Origin: Actinoplanes sp. NBC_00393
GTDB lineage: Bacteria > Actinomycetota > Actinomycetes > Mycobacteriales > Micromonosporaceae
NCBI RefSeq assembly: GCF_036053395.1
Contig: NZ_CP107942.1
Location: 11,088,001 to 11,152,000 of the forward strand
Direction of reading: 5' to 3'
DNA length: 64,000 nucleotides
In this document: piece after piece, positions 22,755 to 32,742 of the stretch
How positions within the stretch are numbered: the first letter of the stretch is position 1
Layout of the letters: the number at the start of each line of letters is the position of its first letter
The notes under the pieces: model-generated
Seen by the model: the letters and a program-made list of their open reading frames with translations, nothing else
Databases searched by the model: none
Told to the model about the DNA's origin: nothing
Made by a program: the position numbers and the translations under genes

Positions 22755-25379
22755 CTACCGCAGCGCGTCGCGCAGCGCCGCCCGCGAGGTGATGCCCAGT
22801 TTCGGGAAGATCCGGTACAGGTGGGCGCCGACGGTCCGCGGCGACAGGTTCAGCTGGGCGGCGATCTGCTGGTTGCTCAGGCCGCCCGCGGCCAGTTCCG
22901 CGATCTGCCGCTCCTGCGCGGTCAGCGACGCGAGGTCGCGGCCGTCGCCGGGCCTCCCGGAACGCAGCTCGTGCTCGGCGCGGTCGGCCCAGCGGTGCGC
23001 GCCGAGCCGCTGGAACGTGCCGAGCGCATCGGTCAGCGCCGCCCGCGCCTCGGTGATGCTGTGGTGGCGGCGCAGCCAGGCGCCTTCGGCGAGCCGGATC
23101 CGGGCGCGTTCGAACGGGAAGGCGGTCCCGGCCGGATGCTCCGCCGCGGCCTGGAACGCGGCCTCCGAGGGTGCGGTCATGGCCAGCGCGCCGGCGGTGA
23201 GCAGGGCCAGGCGCGGGGAGACCTCGGCGAGCCGCGCCCGCTCCGCAGCTTCTGCATGGGTACGCGCCAAGTCGTCCCGACCGGTGTGCAGCGCGGCTTC
23301 CACCAGGTCGAGCAGGGTGCGCGGGGCGTGCTGCGCGTACGGTGGGAACGTCCCCGGCGTGGTGACGCCCACCGCGTACGCCCAGGCGGTTTCGTAGTCC
23401 CCGCTGCTCAGCGCGGCCAGCAGGCCGACCTCCTCGGCGAACCGCAGCAGGAAGCCGACCCGGCGCGGCCGGGCCCAGGCGTCGACAGCCGTCTGCAGCT
23501 CGGCCGCACGATCGGTTTCGCCCCGTCCGGCGGCGACCACCGCGAGGAAGACGCGGAACTGGTGACCGAACAGCTCGTACCCGTGCTCGGTGGTGAGGGC
23601 GAGCCCCTGCTCGCCGGCGCGGACCGCCTCGTCCCAGCGCCCGGCGGCGATGTGGTCGAGCATCACCAGCTGCAGCATGGTCATCAGCGAGGTCGCGGCG
23701 CCGATGCCGCGTTCCCGCTCGACCATGCGCTCCAGGTAGGGCCGGAGATCGGCGAGCGTGTCCACGTGGAACGCGGCGACGCCGAGGCGCATCAGATCCC
23801 ACGGCTGGGTCGTGCCGGTGGCAGCCACCGCTTGGCGCAGCCGTCCGCCCAGGCCGGCGCCGCGCCGGACCACGTCGCTCCCGGCATCACGGCACAGCAG
23901 CACCTCGGCGGGCAGCCGGTCGCGGACCCGGTCGACCAGCTCGTCGGTGATCGCCCAGGTGCCCGGATCAGCAGCGAACTGGCTGATCGCGAGCAACAGG
24001 TTCACCAGCCGGGCCAGTATCGCGTCGTCGACCGTGTCGTGCCGGGCCCGGATCGCGTCGGCGACCGTGCCGTGCACCGACACGTCCCCGTGCCGGTAGA
24101 GCGCCACGTACGCGGCGGTCAGCACCGCGTCCGGCTAGGCGGCGGCCACCAGCGTCTCGGCCCGCTCGAGCAGTCCCGCCTGCCCGGCAACGAAGGCGGC
24201 GTCGGCCAGCAACCGGGCCCGGTCGCGGGGCCGCGGGTTCAGCTCCGCCGCGCGCGTCAGCCACTGCACCGCGGTCGCGGCGCCGCCGCGCCGAACCGTC
24301 AAGCCGGCCCCCTGCTCCAGCGCCGCGGCGACCTCGGGGTCCGGGTCGACGGTCGCCGCGGCCAGGTGCATCGCCCGCCGCTCGGGGTCGGCCGCGTGCA
24401 GCCGGGCCAGGTCGGCGTGCGCGGCCCGGCGGTCGTTCAGCGAGGCCACCTCGACGACCGCCGAGGCGACCAGCGGATGGCGGAACTGCAGCAGTACCGG
24501 CTCGACCAGCCCGGTCTCCCGGGCCGTCGTGATCCGGCGGGGGACGTAGTGCGTGCCGAACGAGCGCCGGCCGGCGCCGTCCAGGGCCATCCGCAGCAGG
24601 TCGGCGCGTTCCGGCCCGGGCAGCGCACGGATCCGGTCGGTGAAGATCTGTTCCAGCGGGCGGGGATCCTGGCCGTCCCGCCCGGTCAGGCTGGGCGGGA
24701 GTTCGACCAGGGCCAGCGGGTTGCCGCTCGCGTGTTCCAGGGTGAGCCGCCGCAGGTCCGGGGCGAGGCCCGGGAACCGGCTGTCGAGCAGGTCGGCAGC
24801 GGCGGCGGGGGAGAGCGGGGTGACGGCCAGTTCGTCCAGGCCGGCGTCGTCGAAGCCGGACCGCTCGGTGTCCCGGACCGCCACCACGAGCCGGAGCGGG
24901 AGGTCGCCGATGCGGCGCGCGACGAAGGCTGACACCTGCGCGCTCGGCGAGTCGAGCCACTGGCCGTCGTCGAGGACCAGCAGCAGCGGCCGTTTCGCGG
25001 CGACCAGGGCGAGCAGGTCGAGGACGGCGACGCCGAGCGCCATCACCGACGGCGGCTGGTGCGGGGCGCCGCCGAGGACGGCGTCGAGAATGCCGCGGTG
25101 TGCGGGGTCCATCCCGGCGGTCAGGGCGAGCAGGGGGTGCAGGAGTTGGTGCAGTCCGGCGTACGCGATGGTGCTCTCGGCCGGCACACCGGTCGCCCGC
25201 AGCGTGCGGAATCCGGCTGCCCCGGCCTCGGTGACCAGCATGTCGAGCAGGGCGCTCTTGCCGGCGCCGGCGGCGCCGCGGAGCAGGAGGGCGCGGGCGG
25301 AGTCCTCGTCGAGCAGTCCGGTCAGGACGATCTGTTCGTCGTCGCGCCCGACCAGTGGAAGACTCTGCCCGCTCGCCAT
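22755..25379 (-). pseudogene. LuxR-family ATPase (LAL) regulator split by one in-frame amber codon
   Basis: One continuous frame of 875 codons is interrupted only by TAG at 24137-24135. The first part (414 residues) has a Walker A, LLRGAAGAGKSALLDML (about 33-49), and Walker B, LLLVLDDGQWLDSPSA. The second part (from about 24134) is helical repeats, then a LuxR HTH: LTAQERQIAELAAGGLSNQQ followed by IAAQLNLSPRTVGAHLYRIF. The sequence on both sides fits the family with no lost residues, so this is a single base change (for example GAG to TAG) or a sequencing error. A GTG at 24125 could restart the C-terminal half. If real, the ATPase and DNA-binding parts are uncoupled. It lies 48 bases upstream of the stop of the DHA2 exporter gene. 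Confidence 0.85.
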
Positions 25380-25427
25380 GTCGTCTCCTGTCCGCGTCGA
25401 TCCGGATGGTATCGACCCGGATCTTGA

Positions 25428-26855
25428 TCAGGCGGCAGTGGCGGCCTCGCGGTCCGCGGCCGGGGTCGTGGCCGGCCGGCGCAGGACCAGCACACCGACC
25501 AGGAAGGCCGCCGCCAGCAGCCCGGCCGAGACGGTGAACGCCAGCCGGTAGCCGCCGGTCAGCGCGCTCGCCTGGTCCTGGCCGGCGGCGAGCAGATGCT
25601 CGGTGCGCCCGGCTGCCAGGGTGGCGAGCACCGCGACGCCGATCGCCATGCCGACCTGCTGGGTGGTGTTGAACAGCCCGGACGCCAGCCCGGCGTCGCT
25701 CTCCCGCGCGCCGGACATGCCCAGGTTGGCCAGCGCCGGCAGCACCAGGCCGCCACCGGAGATCAGCAGCATCACCGGGAGCAGGTCGGTGACGTAGCCG
25801 GCCCGCACCGGGATCCGGCTGAGCAGGCCCATCGCCGCGATCAGCAGGAGCAGGCCGGCCAGCAGCACGGTACGGGCGCCGAAGCGGGCGGTGAGCCGGG
25901 CCGAGACGAACAGCGAGATCACGCCGATGCTGACCGCGGCCGGGAGCATCGCCAGGCCGGTCTCCAGGGCGCCGTAGCCGAGCACCTTCTGCATGTGGAG
26001 CGCGACCAGGACCTGGAAGGCGAACATCCCGGACAGCGCCAGCATCTGGGCCAGGTTGGCGCCGGCCACATTGCGCGAGCGCAGGATCCGCAACGGCATG
26101 AGCGGGGTCGCGGCGGTGGCCTGGCGGATCACGAACGCGGTGAGCAGGGCGACGGACACGGCGCCGAGGCCGAGGGTGTGTGCGGCGAGCCAGCCGTACT
26201 GCTCGACCTTGACGACGGTGTAGATGCCCAGCATCAGGCCGGCGGTGACCAGCACCGCGCCGAGTACGTCGGCCCCGGCGGACCGGCCCGTGCCGCGGTC
26301 GCGGGGCAGCGCCACCAGGGCCAGGGCGACGGTGGCGACCCCGATCGGCACGTTGATGAAGAAGATCCAGGGCCAGCTCAAGGCATCGGTGAGGACACCG
26401 CCGAGGACCTGGCCGAGGGAGGCGCCGACGGCCCCGGTGAAGCTGAAGATCGCGATGGCCTTGGCGCGTTCGGCCGGGTCGGTGAAGAGGGTGACGAGGA
26501 TGCCCAGGACCACGGCCGCGGCCAGCGCGCTACCGACGCCCTGCAGGAACCGGGCGGCGATCAGCAGGCCCGGGCCGGTGGCGAAGCCGGCCAGCACCGA
26601 CGCGAGCGTGAAGATCACGTTGCCGGCGAGGAACATGGCGCGCCGGCCGAGCAGGTCGCCGAGCCGGCCGGCCAGCAGCAGAAGACCGCCGAACGGGATC
26701 AGGTACGCGTTGACCATCCAGCTGAGCCCGGCCGGGGTGAAGCCGACGTCCTGCTGAATCGCGGGCATGGCGACGGTGACGATGCTGCCGTCGAGGATGG
26801 TCATCAGGCCGGCGGCCGAGAGTACGCCGAGCGCGGTCCAGCGTGAGTTCGACAT
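25428..26855 (-). CDS. DHA2-family (EmrB/QacA) MFS multidrug exporter
   Basis: 475 residues with 14 predicted membrane helices. N-terminal motif TILDGSIVTVAMPAIQQDVG and the antiporter motif C region in helix 5 (FTGAVGASLGQVLGGVLTDA) identify proton-coupled drug export, and LAGRLGDLLGRRAMFLAG is motif A. It is transcribed 81 bases downstream of the MarR gene, in the same direction, with an inverted repeat in that gap. Substrates are not predictable. Confidence 0.92.
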   Translation of the reverse strand: MSNSRWTALGVLSAAGLMTILDGSIVTVAMPAIQQDVGFTPAGLSWMVNAYLIPFGGLLLLAGRLGDLLGRRAMFLAGNVIFTLASVLAGFATGPGLLIAARFLQGVGSALAAAVVLGILVTLFTDPAERAKAIAIFSFTGAVGASLGQVLGGVLTDALSWPWIFFINVPIGVATVALALVALPRDRGTGRSAGADVLGAVLVTAGLMLGIYTVVKVEQYGWLAAHTLGLGAVSVALLTAFVIRQATAATPLMPLRILRSRNVAGANLAQMLALSGMFAFQVLVALHMQKVLGYGALETGLAMLPAAVSIGVISLFVSARLTARFGARTVLLAGLLLLIAAMGLLSRIPVRAGYVTDLLPVMLLISGGGLVLPALANLGMSGARESDAGLASGLFNTTQQVGMAIGVAVLATLAAGRTEHLLAAGQDQASALTGGYRLAFTVSAGLLAAAFLVGVLVLRRPATTPAADREAATAA

Positions 26856-26905
26856 GAGTGTTCCTCCCCAGGAACGAGATCGCTCTTGAGGAGAGACGCT
26901 AACAG

Positions 26906-26925
26906 ATAGTCCCGTAGTAGACTAT
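26906..26925. promoter_or_regulatory. MarR-type operator candidate
   Basis: Inverted repeat atagtc-(8)-gactat in the 81-bp gap between the marR stop and the exporter ATG, within an AT-rich stretch unusual for this region. MarR dimers bind such 18-20 bp dyads. Confidence 0.45.
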
Positions 26926-26936
26926 ATTTTTCGGAC

Positions 26937-27425
26937 CTACTTTGTGCGCTCCCGTGGGCGGCGGGCCGGCTGGGCGCTCTCCGCTGGGGTGGCCAGGTGC
27001 CCGGTGGCCAGGCGGTTCAGTGCCCGGACCAGCACCTCGCGCTCGTCCTCGGGCAGCGAGCCCAGCGCGTCGCGGTGCACGCCGTCGACGATCTCCTGGC
27101 TGCGCTCGGCGATCCGGGTGCCGGTCTCGGTGACGGCGATGATCCGGGCCCGCCGGTCGGTGCTCGACGGGCGGCGTACCGCGTACCCCGCCTTCTCCAG
27201 GGCATCGACCGTGACCACCATGGTGGTCTTGTCCATGTCGCCCAGCTCGGCCAGCTGGATCTGGGTCCGCTCCTCCTCCAGGGCGTGCACCAGCACGCAG
27301 TGCATGCGCGGGGTCAGGCCGATCTCGGCGAGCGCCGCGGTCATCCTGGTGCGGAGCACGTGGCTGGTGTGATCCAGCAGGAAGGACAGGTCGGTCTCGG
27401 TGCGGGTCGGTGCCATCGCGGTCAT
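26937..27425 (-). CDS. MarR-family transcriptional regulator
   Basis: 162 residues. The winged helix reads LTPRMHCVLVHALEEERTQI, LAELGDMDKTTMVVTVDALE, then AGYAVRRPSSTDRRARIIAVT with the conserved DxRxR wing. Dimerisation helices lie at both ends. The gene precedes and probably represses the DHA2 exporter, the common MarR/exporter arrangement. The first ATG (27425) or the one three codons in is the start; neither has a strong ribosome site. Confidence 0.9.
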   Translation of the reverse strand: MTAMAPTRTETDLSFLLDHTSHVLRTRMTAALAEIGLTPRMHCVLVHALEEERTQIQLAELGDMDKTTMVVTVDALEKAGYAVRRPSSTDRRARIIAVTETGTRIAERSQEIVDGVHRDALGSLPEDEREVLVRALNRLATGHLATPAESAQPARRPRERTK

Positions 27426-27528
27426 GTGACCAGCGTAGTTCCGCTACGGATAATCTGCGACCAACCGTCTCGTCGTCGGCGGCGGCTAAGGTGCCATGCA
27501 GTGATGCTCGTCGATGATCGAGGTAGCG

Positions 27529-28749
27529 ATGACTACTCCCGTCGCGTTGCAGCGGCTCATCCCGTCGGACATGGTCGAGCGGGGCGCCCGCCCCTTCGAC
27601 CCGCCGGCCGGACTGCGTGACCTGCGCGGCCGGGGCGCCGTCCAGCCGCTGACCCTGGCCAACGGCGCGTCCGCCTGGCTGGTCACCGGCCTCGAGGAGG
27701 CCCGCGCGGTGCTCGGCGACCTCCGGTTCAGCTCCGACCGGGTCCGCCATCCCGACGCCACCCAGCCGGCCGCCCCCGCGCCACCGGCGGGCGAACGAAC
27801 CGACGGCACCTTCGTGTTCATGGACCCGCCCGAGCACACCCGGCTGCGCAAACTGCTGACCGGCCAGTTCACCGTACGGCGGATGCGGGCCCTGGAGTCG
27901 CACATCAGCGACATCGCGGTCCGGCACATCGAGGCGATGACGGCAGCCGGCACCGAGGCCGACCTGGTCCCGGCGTACGCGCAGCCGATCCCCTCCCTGG
28001 TGATCTGCGAACTGCTCGGGGTGGACTACGCCGACCGCGCCGAGTTCCAGCAGCGCACCGCCGTGGCGCTCAACTCCTCCACCCCGCCCGACGAGCGGAG
28101 ACGCGCCGCCGGCGAGCTGTACCGGTTCATCCGCGAGCTGGTCGCCGTGAAACTGGCCGACCCGGGCGACGACATCCTGTCCGGGCTCATCCACGACGCC
28201 GACCCGCCGCTCACCGACACCCAGCTCACCGACATGGCCGTCGTCCTGCTCGGCGCCGGGCACGAGACGACCGCCAACATGCTCGGCCTGAGCACGTTCG
28301 CGCTGCTCCAGCACCCGGAACAGCTCGCCGCGCTGCGCGCCGACCCGGGCCTGCTGGACAACGCGATCGAGGAGCTGCTGCGCTTCCTGTCGATCATCCA
28401 GATGGGCGTCAGCCGGGTCGCGACCGAGCAGCTCACGGTCGGTGGCGTGGACATCCCGGCGGGTGCCACGGTCATCATCGCCACCCCGGAGACGAACCGC
28501 GATCCGCGCCACTGGGATGACCCCGATCGCCTCGACGTGCACCGGCCGCGCACCTCGCACCTGGCCTTCGGGCACGGCATCCACCAGTGCCTCGGGCAGC
28601 AGCTGGCCCGGGTGGAGATGAAGGCCGGCCTCGGCGAGCTGTTCACCCGGCTGCCGAAGCTCCGCCTCGCCGTGCCGGCTGAGCAGGTGCCGCTGCGCAA
28701 CGAGATGCTGATCTTCGGCGTGCACTCGCTGCCGGTGACCTGGGCGTGA
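27529..28749 (+). CDS. Cytochrome P450
   Basis: 406-residue soluble bacterial P450 (CYP105/107-like length). The I-helix oxygen-activation motif is GHETTANM (with VVLLGAGHETT), the ExxR motif is EELLR, and the haem loop is FGHGIHQCLGQQLARVEM with the thiolate Cys. The substrate-recognition regions give no clear assignment. The ATG at 27529 is preferred to one at 27514 because gaggtag sits 8 bases upstream. No ferredoxin or ferredoxin reductase gene is adjacent; the reductase-like gene at 53.3-54.5 kb is far away. Possible roles are xenobiotic or secondary-metabolite oxidation. Confidence 0.93.
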   Translation: MTTPVALQRLIPSDMVERGARPFDPPAGLRDLRGRGAVQPLTLANGASAWLVTGLEEARAVLGDLRFSSDRVRHPDATQPAAPAPPAGERTDGTFVFMDPPEHTRLRKLLTGQFTVRRMRALESHISDIAVRHIEAMTAAGTEADLVPAYAQPIPSLVICELLGVDYADRAEFQQRTAVALNSSTPPDERRRAAGELYRFIRELVAVKLADPGDDILSGLIHDADPPLTDTQLTDMAVVLLGAGHETTANMLGLSTFALLQHPEQLAALRADPGLLDNAIEELLRFLSIIQMGVSRVATEQLTVGGVDIPAGATVIIATPETNRDPRHWDDPDRLDVHRPRTSHLAFGHGIHQCLGQQLARVEMKAGLGELFTRLPKLRLAVPAEQVPLRNEMLIFGVHSLPVTWA

Positions 28750-28778
28750 CGTATCTAGATGTGTACAGTCCTCGCCTT

Positions 28779-29747
28779 GTGACTCGATTTTCGTACCGTG
28801 CAGTGCCCGTGCTCGCGGCCTTGACCCTGTTCGCCGGCGCCTGCAACTCCGGCGGCGGTGACGCGGGCGCGGCGCCGGCCTCCGCGGCTGCGGACAACAC
28901 CGCCGAGATCTGCAAGTCCGGTGGCGAGGCCGCCCGGACCGCCGTCATCGACCTGTTCAGCAAGATCGCCGGCCTGACGGAGATCAAGGAGCCGGCCCGC
29001 TCGGCCGAGTTCCAGACGATCTACCAGAGCACGTTCGGCACGTTGCGCGACGACCTGTCCACCGAGGCCGGCAAGGCGACGAACAAGGAGTTCGCCGCGG
29101 TGCTCGAGGGCATCGCGGCCGAGGCCGGCAAGCTCGCCACAGAGCCGAACCCTGAAGAGGCCGGCACCGACGAGTTCCAGGCGGCCCTCGAGAAGCTGGA
29201 GCCCTACTGCCCGAGCGGCTCGCCGTCGGAGTCCGGCGCACCCGCGGCGCCCGCGGCGGCCGGCGGGGCGGTCGGGGCCAAGGGCAGCGCCTGCCCGCTG
29301 CCGGTGACTTTCACGTTGCCCGCCGAGTGGGAAGCCAAGACCGTGGAGGTCGAGGACGACAACCCGCTGGCCTCGCTGGTGCGGAAGGGGCCGCTGAAGC
29401 TGGGTTGCGAGATCAAGGCGCAGCCGGTCGGCGTCATCGGGTTCCTGCGGGTGTGGGTCGCGCCGAAGTCGGCCGGCAACGCCAAGGCCATGCTCAAGGC
29501 GTACCTGAAGGGGGAGAAGTTCCGGAAGGCCACCTACCAGCCGGTCAAGATCGGTGACCGGAAGGGCGTGGAGGCTCGCTTCGAGCTGTACTCCCAGCTG
29601 GAGGAGGCCTACGAGGCCCGGAAGGCCTTTGCAGTGGCGGCGCCCGGTGGGGTCGTGGTGGTGGAGCTGAGCGGACTGGAGGCTGACGATCCGGCCATGC
29701 AGGCCGGCTATGACCTGGTCATGGGCTCGGTGAAGGCCACTGCCTGA
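28779..29747 (+). CDS. Secreted lipoprotein of unknown function
   Basis: 322 residues from a GTG at 28779. This start gives a classic lipoprotein signal VTRFSYRAVPVLAALTLFAG with lipobox AGAC and Cys at about residue 24. An Ala/Gly-rich spacer is followed by a helical domain (about 40-145) and a beta-rich C-terminal domain (about 175-322; SACPLPVTFTLPAEWEAKT, FLRVWVAPKSAGNAKAMLKA) reminiscent of LpqN/LpqT-type mycobacterial lipoproteins, though I cannot confirm membership. It follows the P450 closely, but its leader has its own possible start signals. Confidence 0.7.
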   Translation: MTRFSYRAVPVLAALTLFAGACNSGGGDAGAAPASAAADNTAEICKSGGEAARTAVIDLFSKIAGLTEIKEPARSAEFQTIYQSTFGTLRDDLSTEAGKATNKEFAAVLEGIAAEAGKLATEPNPEEAGTDEFQAALEKLEPYCPSGSPSESGAPAAPAAAGGAVGAKGSACPLPVTFTLPAEWEAKTVEVEDDNPLASLVRKGPLKLGCEIKAQPVGVIGFLRVWVAPKSAGNAKAMLKAYLKGEKFRKATYQPVKIGDRKGVEARFELYSQLEEAYEARKAFAVAAPGGVVVVELSGLEADDPAMQAGYDLVMGSVKATA

Positions 29748-29774
29748 CGGGCCCTTGTTTCGTCTGGCCTCGGC

Positions 29775-29849
29775 CGGCGTTGTTCGGGTCGGCGTTGTTG
29801 GGGCCGGTGTTGTTGGGGCTGGCGTTGTTCGGGCCGGCGTTGTTCGGGC
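29775..29849. repeat. 15-bp tandem repeat, five copies, between convergent genes
   Basis: Five head-to-tail units of the form cggcgttgttcgggc fill the gap between the lipoprotein stop and the sensor-domain protein stop. A partly matching sixth unit contains the latter's stop codon. The array is in phase with codons on both strands, but no translated product is supported. Confidence 0.8.
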
Positions 29850-29855
29850 CGGCCT

Positions 29856-30476
29856 CTATTCGGGCCGGCTGAGCAGGATCTGTGCGAAGCGGGCCTCGAG
29901 CAGGGCCGCGCCGCGGACGACCGCGGGCAGCGTGATCGCGAGCACGGCCGCCAGGCCCAGGTAGAAGCCGACCGAGGTCAGGTAGGTGTCGGCGAAGCCG
30001 AGCAGCTCGGGCAGGTCCTGGTAGTCCGGGCCGCTCGGCAGCGTCCAGCCCCACAGCGACCAGGTGAGCGAGCCGAGCAGGCCGGCCCACCAGGCGAGCA
30101 CGAACGAGAAGGCGATCGTGCTCGGAATGAAGCGGACAGCGGCGTGGGCCAGGTCCCGCCAGGACTGCGGGTCGAGCAGCACCGCGAGCTTGGAGCCGGA
30201 CGTGCGGTAGGTGGGCTGCGGCACCGGGCGGCCGAGAACAGCCGCGATGCGGCTGCGTTCGGTGATGGCGAGGCCGCGGGAGAGCATCATCGCGGCAACC
30301 ATGAGGGGTACGCCGATCCAGATCACCGCCAGCCCGAGGCCGGTGGCGAAGGCGGTGACGCAGACGACCACCGCGAGCAGGCCCAGCGGGAATCCGGTCA
30401 GAACGTAGCGGGTGTCGGCGGCGAGCCGGGGCAGCAGGCGGGCGGCCGGGGCGGGCGCGAGATAGGTCGTCGTCAT
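29856..30476 (-). CDS. Sensor-domain membrane protein without kinase
   Basis: 206 residues matching the Sensor domain (PF13796-type) that usually forms the N-terminus of actinobacterial histidine kinases: RYVLTGFPLGLLAVVVCVTA, IGVPLMVAAMMLSRGLAITERSR, then two more hydrophobic pairs and LAITLPAVVRGAALLEARFA. Here the protein ends right after the last helix, so there is no kinase. ATG 30476 was chosen for the MTTTYLAPAPAARLLPRL start typical of such proteins. Role unknown. Confidence 0.75.
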   Translation of the reverse strand: MTTTYLAPAPAARLLPRLAADTRYVLTGFPLGLLAVVVCVTAFATGLGLAVIWIGVPLMVAAMMLSRGLAITERSRIAAVLGRPVPQPTYRTSGSKLAVLLDPQSWRDLAHAAVRFIPSTIAFSFVLAWWAGLLGSLTWSLWGWTLPSGPDYQDLPELLGFADTYLTSVGFYLGLAAVLAITLPAVVRGAALLEARFAQILLSRPE

Positions 30477-30525
30477 GCCCTTGACGCTATGGACCGGCGG
30501 CGCGTCAGCCGATCCGGTGAGCTGC

Positions 30526-30561
30526 CCGATCGGGGGTAGGGCTGTCCCTACCCCCGATCGG
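30526..30561 (-). terminator. Strong terminator of ctaD
   Basis: A perfect 16-bp stem ccgatcgggggtaggg (30526-30541) / ccctacccccgatcgg (30546-30561) with a 4-base loop lies 10 bases past the ctaD stop. Confidence 0.85.
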
Positions 30562-30571
30562 TTCTGCCAGG

Positions 30572-32329
30572 TCAGCGGTCGCGGTCGGTGCTGATGTCCT
30601 CGGCGTAGGTGGCGCCGCCGTCCGACTCCTTGCTCAGCGGGCGGGCGCCGCCCTCCGGCGGGCCGGCCAGGGACTGCTCGCCCGCGGCCAGGTGCGGGAA
30701 CTTCTCGTCGAATGCGGGCCGTTCGGAGCGGATCCGCGGCATCCGGTCGAAGTTGCGCAGCGGCGGTGGGCTGGTGGTCGCCCACTCCAGCGAGTTGCCG
30801 TGGCCCCACGGGTCGTTGAGCGTGGTGACCGGGCCCGCCTTGTACGACTTCCACACGTTGTACAGGAACGGCAGCGTGGCGATACCGAGGATGAACGAGC
30901 CGATCGTGGAGAACGTGTTCAGGAACGTGAAGCCGTCACTCTCCAGGTAGTCGGCGTACCGCCGGGGCATGCCCTTGGTGCCCAGCCAGTGCTGCACCAG
31001 GAACGTCCCGTGGAAACCGATCATGGTGAGCCAGAAGTGAATCTTGGCGAGCCGCTCGTCCAGCATCCGGCCGAACATCTTCGGGAACCAGAAGTAGATC
31101 CCGGAGAACACCGCGAACACGATCGTGCCGAACAGCACGTAGTGGAAGTGCGCGATCACGAAGTACGAGTCGGAGACGTGGAAGTCGATCGGCGGGGAGG
31201 CCAGCAGCACCCCGGAGAGACCGCCGAAGAGGAACGTCACCATGAAGCCGACCGCCCACAGCATCGGCGAGTCGAAACTGATCTGGCCGCGCCACATGGT
31301 GCCGATCCAGACGAAGAACTTCATGCCGGTCGGGACGGCGATCAGGAAGCTCAGGAAGCTGAAGAACGGCAGCAGCACCTGGCCGGTGGCGAACATGTGG
31401 TGCGCCCACACGCTCATCGACAGGGCGGCGATCAGCAGGGTCGCGGCGACCAGGCCCTTGTAGCCGAAGACCGGCTTGCGGCTGAACACCGGCACCACCT
31501 CGGTGATGATGCCGAAGAATGGGAGCGCGATGACGTACACCTCGGGGTGCCCGAAGAACCAGAAGAGGTGCTGCCAGAGCATCGGCCCGCCGGTCTCCAC
31601 GTCGAAGACGTGCGCCCCGAGCACCCGGTCCGCGGCCAGGGCGAACAGCGCCGCCGCCAAGAACGGGAAGATCAGGATCACCAGGAGGCTGGTGACCAGC
31701 ATGTTCCAGGTGAGGATCGGCATCCGGAACATGGTCATGCCCGGGGCTCGCAGGGTCAGGATCGTGGTGATCAGGTTGACCGCGCCGAGGATCGAGCCGA
31801 GACCACCGATCGCCAGGCCCACCACCCAGGCGTTGCCGCCGATGCCCGGCGAGTGCAGCGAGTCGCTCAGCGGCGTGTACGCGAACCAGCCGAAGTCCGC
31901 CGCCCCGCCCGGCGTGATGAAGCCGCTCATCGCGGTCAGCGTGCCGAACAGGTACAGCCAGTAGGCGAACGCGTTCAGCCGCGGAAACGCCACGTCCGGC
32001 GCGCCGATCTGGATCGGCACGACATAGTTGGCGAAGGCGAACACGATCGGCGTCGCGAAGAACAGCAGCATGGCCGTGCCGTGCATGGTGAACAGCTGGT
32101 TGAACTGCTCCGGCGAGAGCATCTGCATGCCCGGCTTGGCCAGCTCGGCGCGCATCAGCAGAGCCATGATCCCGCCGACCATGTAGAAGATGATCGAGGT
32201 GATCATGTACATGATCCCGATCTGCTTCGCATCCGTCGTGCGCAGGATCCGCGCCAGAGCCGATCCCTTCACCTGCCGGCGAACCGGATAGGGCCGGGTG
32301 GGCACCGGCCTGGGTGCGACGGTGGTCAT
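30572..32329 (-). CDS. ctaD: Cytochrome c oxidase subunit I (aa3 type)
   Basis: 585 residues, 12 membrane helices. Haem and copper ligands are in place: [12 protein letters not shown] (haem a His), [13 protein letters not shown] (Cu-B His with the D-channel Glu and the cross-linked Tyr), [11 protein letters not shown] (two Cu-B His), and [12 protein letters not shown] (haem a3/a His). The actinobacterial C-terminal cytoplasmic tail is present. The ribosome site gaggagc precedes the ATG. ctaC, ctaE and qcr genes are not adjacent, so this is either a stand-alone second ctaD or the sole copy placed apart. Terminated by a strong hairpin. Confidence 0.96.
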   Translation of the reverse strand: MTTVAPRPVPTRPYPVRRQVKGSALARILRTTDAKQIGIMYMITSIIFYMVGGIMALLMRAELAKPGMQMLSPEQFNQLFTMHGTAMLLFFATPIVFAFANYVVPIQIGAPDVAFPRLNAFAYWLYLFGTLTAMSGFITPGGAADFGWFAYTPLSDSLHSPGIGGNAWVVGLAIGGLGSILGAVNLITTILTLRAPGMTMFRMPILTWNMLVTSLLVILIFPFLAAALFALAADRVLGAHVFDVETGGPMLWQHLFWFFGHPEVYVIALPFFGIITEVVPVFSRKPVFGYKGLVAATLLIAALSMSVWAHHMFATGQVLLPFFSFLSFLIAVPTGMKFFVWIGTMWRGQISFDSPMLWAVGFMVTFLFGGLSGVLLASPPIDFHVSDSYFVIAHFHYVLFGTIVFAVFSGIYFWFPKMFGRMLDERLAKIHFWLTMIGFHGTFLVQHWLGTKGMPRRYADYLESDGFTFLNTFSTIGSFILGIATLPFLYNVWKSYKAGPVTTLNDPWGHGNSLEWATTSPPPLRNFDRMPRIRSERPAFDEKFPHLAAGEQSLAGPPEGGARPLSKESDGGATYAEDISTDRDR

Positions 32330-32454
32330 GGAAGCTCCTCAACTGCGCATGCGGAAACAGAAGGCCTAGATCCGTTATAGGCTTCTAGCGTTTCAATACG
32401 CCCTAAATCCTCAGATCAGCCGCATTTGGGATTACGCCGGGGTATGACAGGGGC

Positions 32455-32742
32455 ATGCTCAACGAGAGCGAAGCGCGAGCCATCGACGAGATCGAGCAGC
32501 GTCTGCGGGCAACCGACCCAGCCTTCGCCCAGCGAATGGCCACCGGCCCGGCACCCCGCCCGTTCCCGGCCGTGCCCGTGCTGTGCGTGACGGTGTTCCT
32601 CTCCCTGCCCTTCATCGCGCTGCTGTGCGGCCCCCGGGCAGCATTGGCAACCGCCGATGTAGCCGCAGTCACCGTCGTCATCATCCTGGCCCGCCGCCAC
32701 CACCGCACCACCCGCCGCCCCAACCTCCCCAGCGACGCCTGA
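32455..32742 (+). CDS. DUF3040 family small membrane protein
   Basis: 95 residues: a soluble N-terminus LNESEARAIDEIEQRLRATD that matches the DUF3040 start (an amphipathic helix with E-x-x-I-E-x-x-L), then two membrane helices (about 38-57 and 60-79) and a basic tail. Such proteins are widespread in Actinobacteria and uncharacterised. The last 50 bases of the gene form the first unit of a repeat array that continues downstream, so the C-terminal sequence (RRHHRTTRRPNLPSDA) may be repeat-derived. Confidence 0.8.
   Translation: MLNESEARAIDEIEQRLRATDPAFAQRMATGPAPRPFPAVPVLCVTVFLSLPFIALLCGPRAALATADVAAVTVVIILARRHHRTTRRPNLPSDA

Noticed and set aside
25399..25423. Inverted repeat gatccgg...ccggatc upstream of the LuxR ATPase gene as an operator
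   Set aside because: Only 7-bp arms of a GC-rich common sequence with an 11-base spacer; too weak to list as a feature.
28746..28781. GTG at 28746 overlapping the P450 stop as the lipoprotein start
   Set aside because: It would put 11 residues in front of an ideal lipoprotein signal; the GTG at 28779 gives a normal signal peptide.
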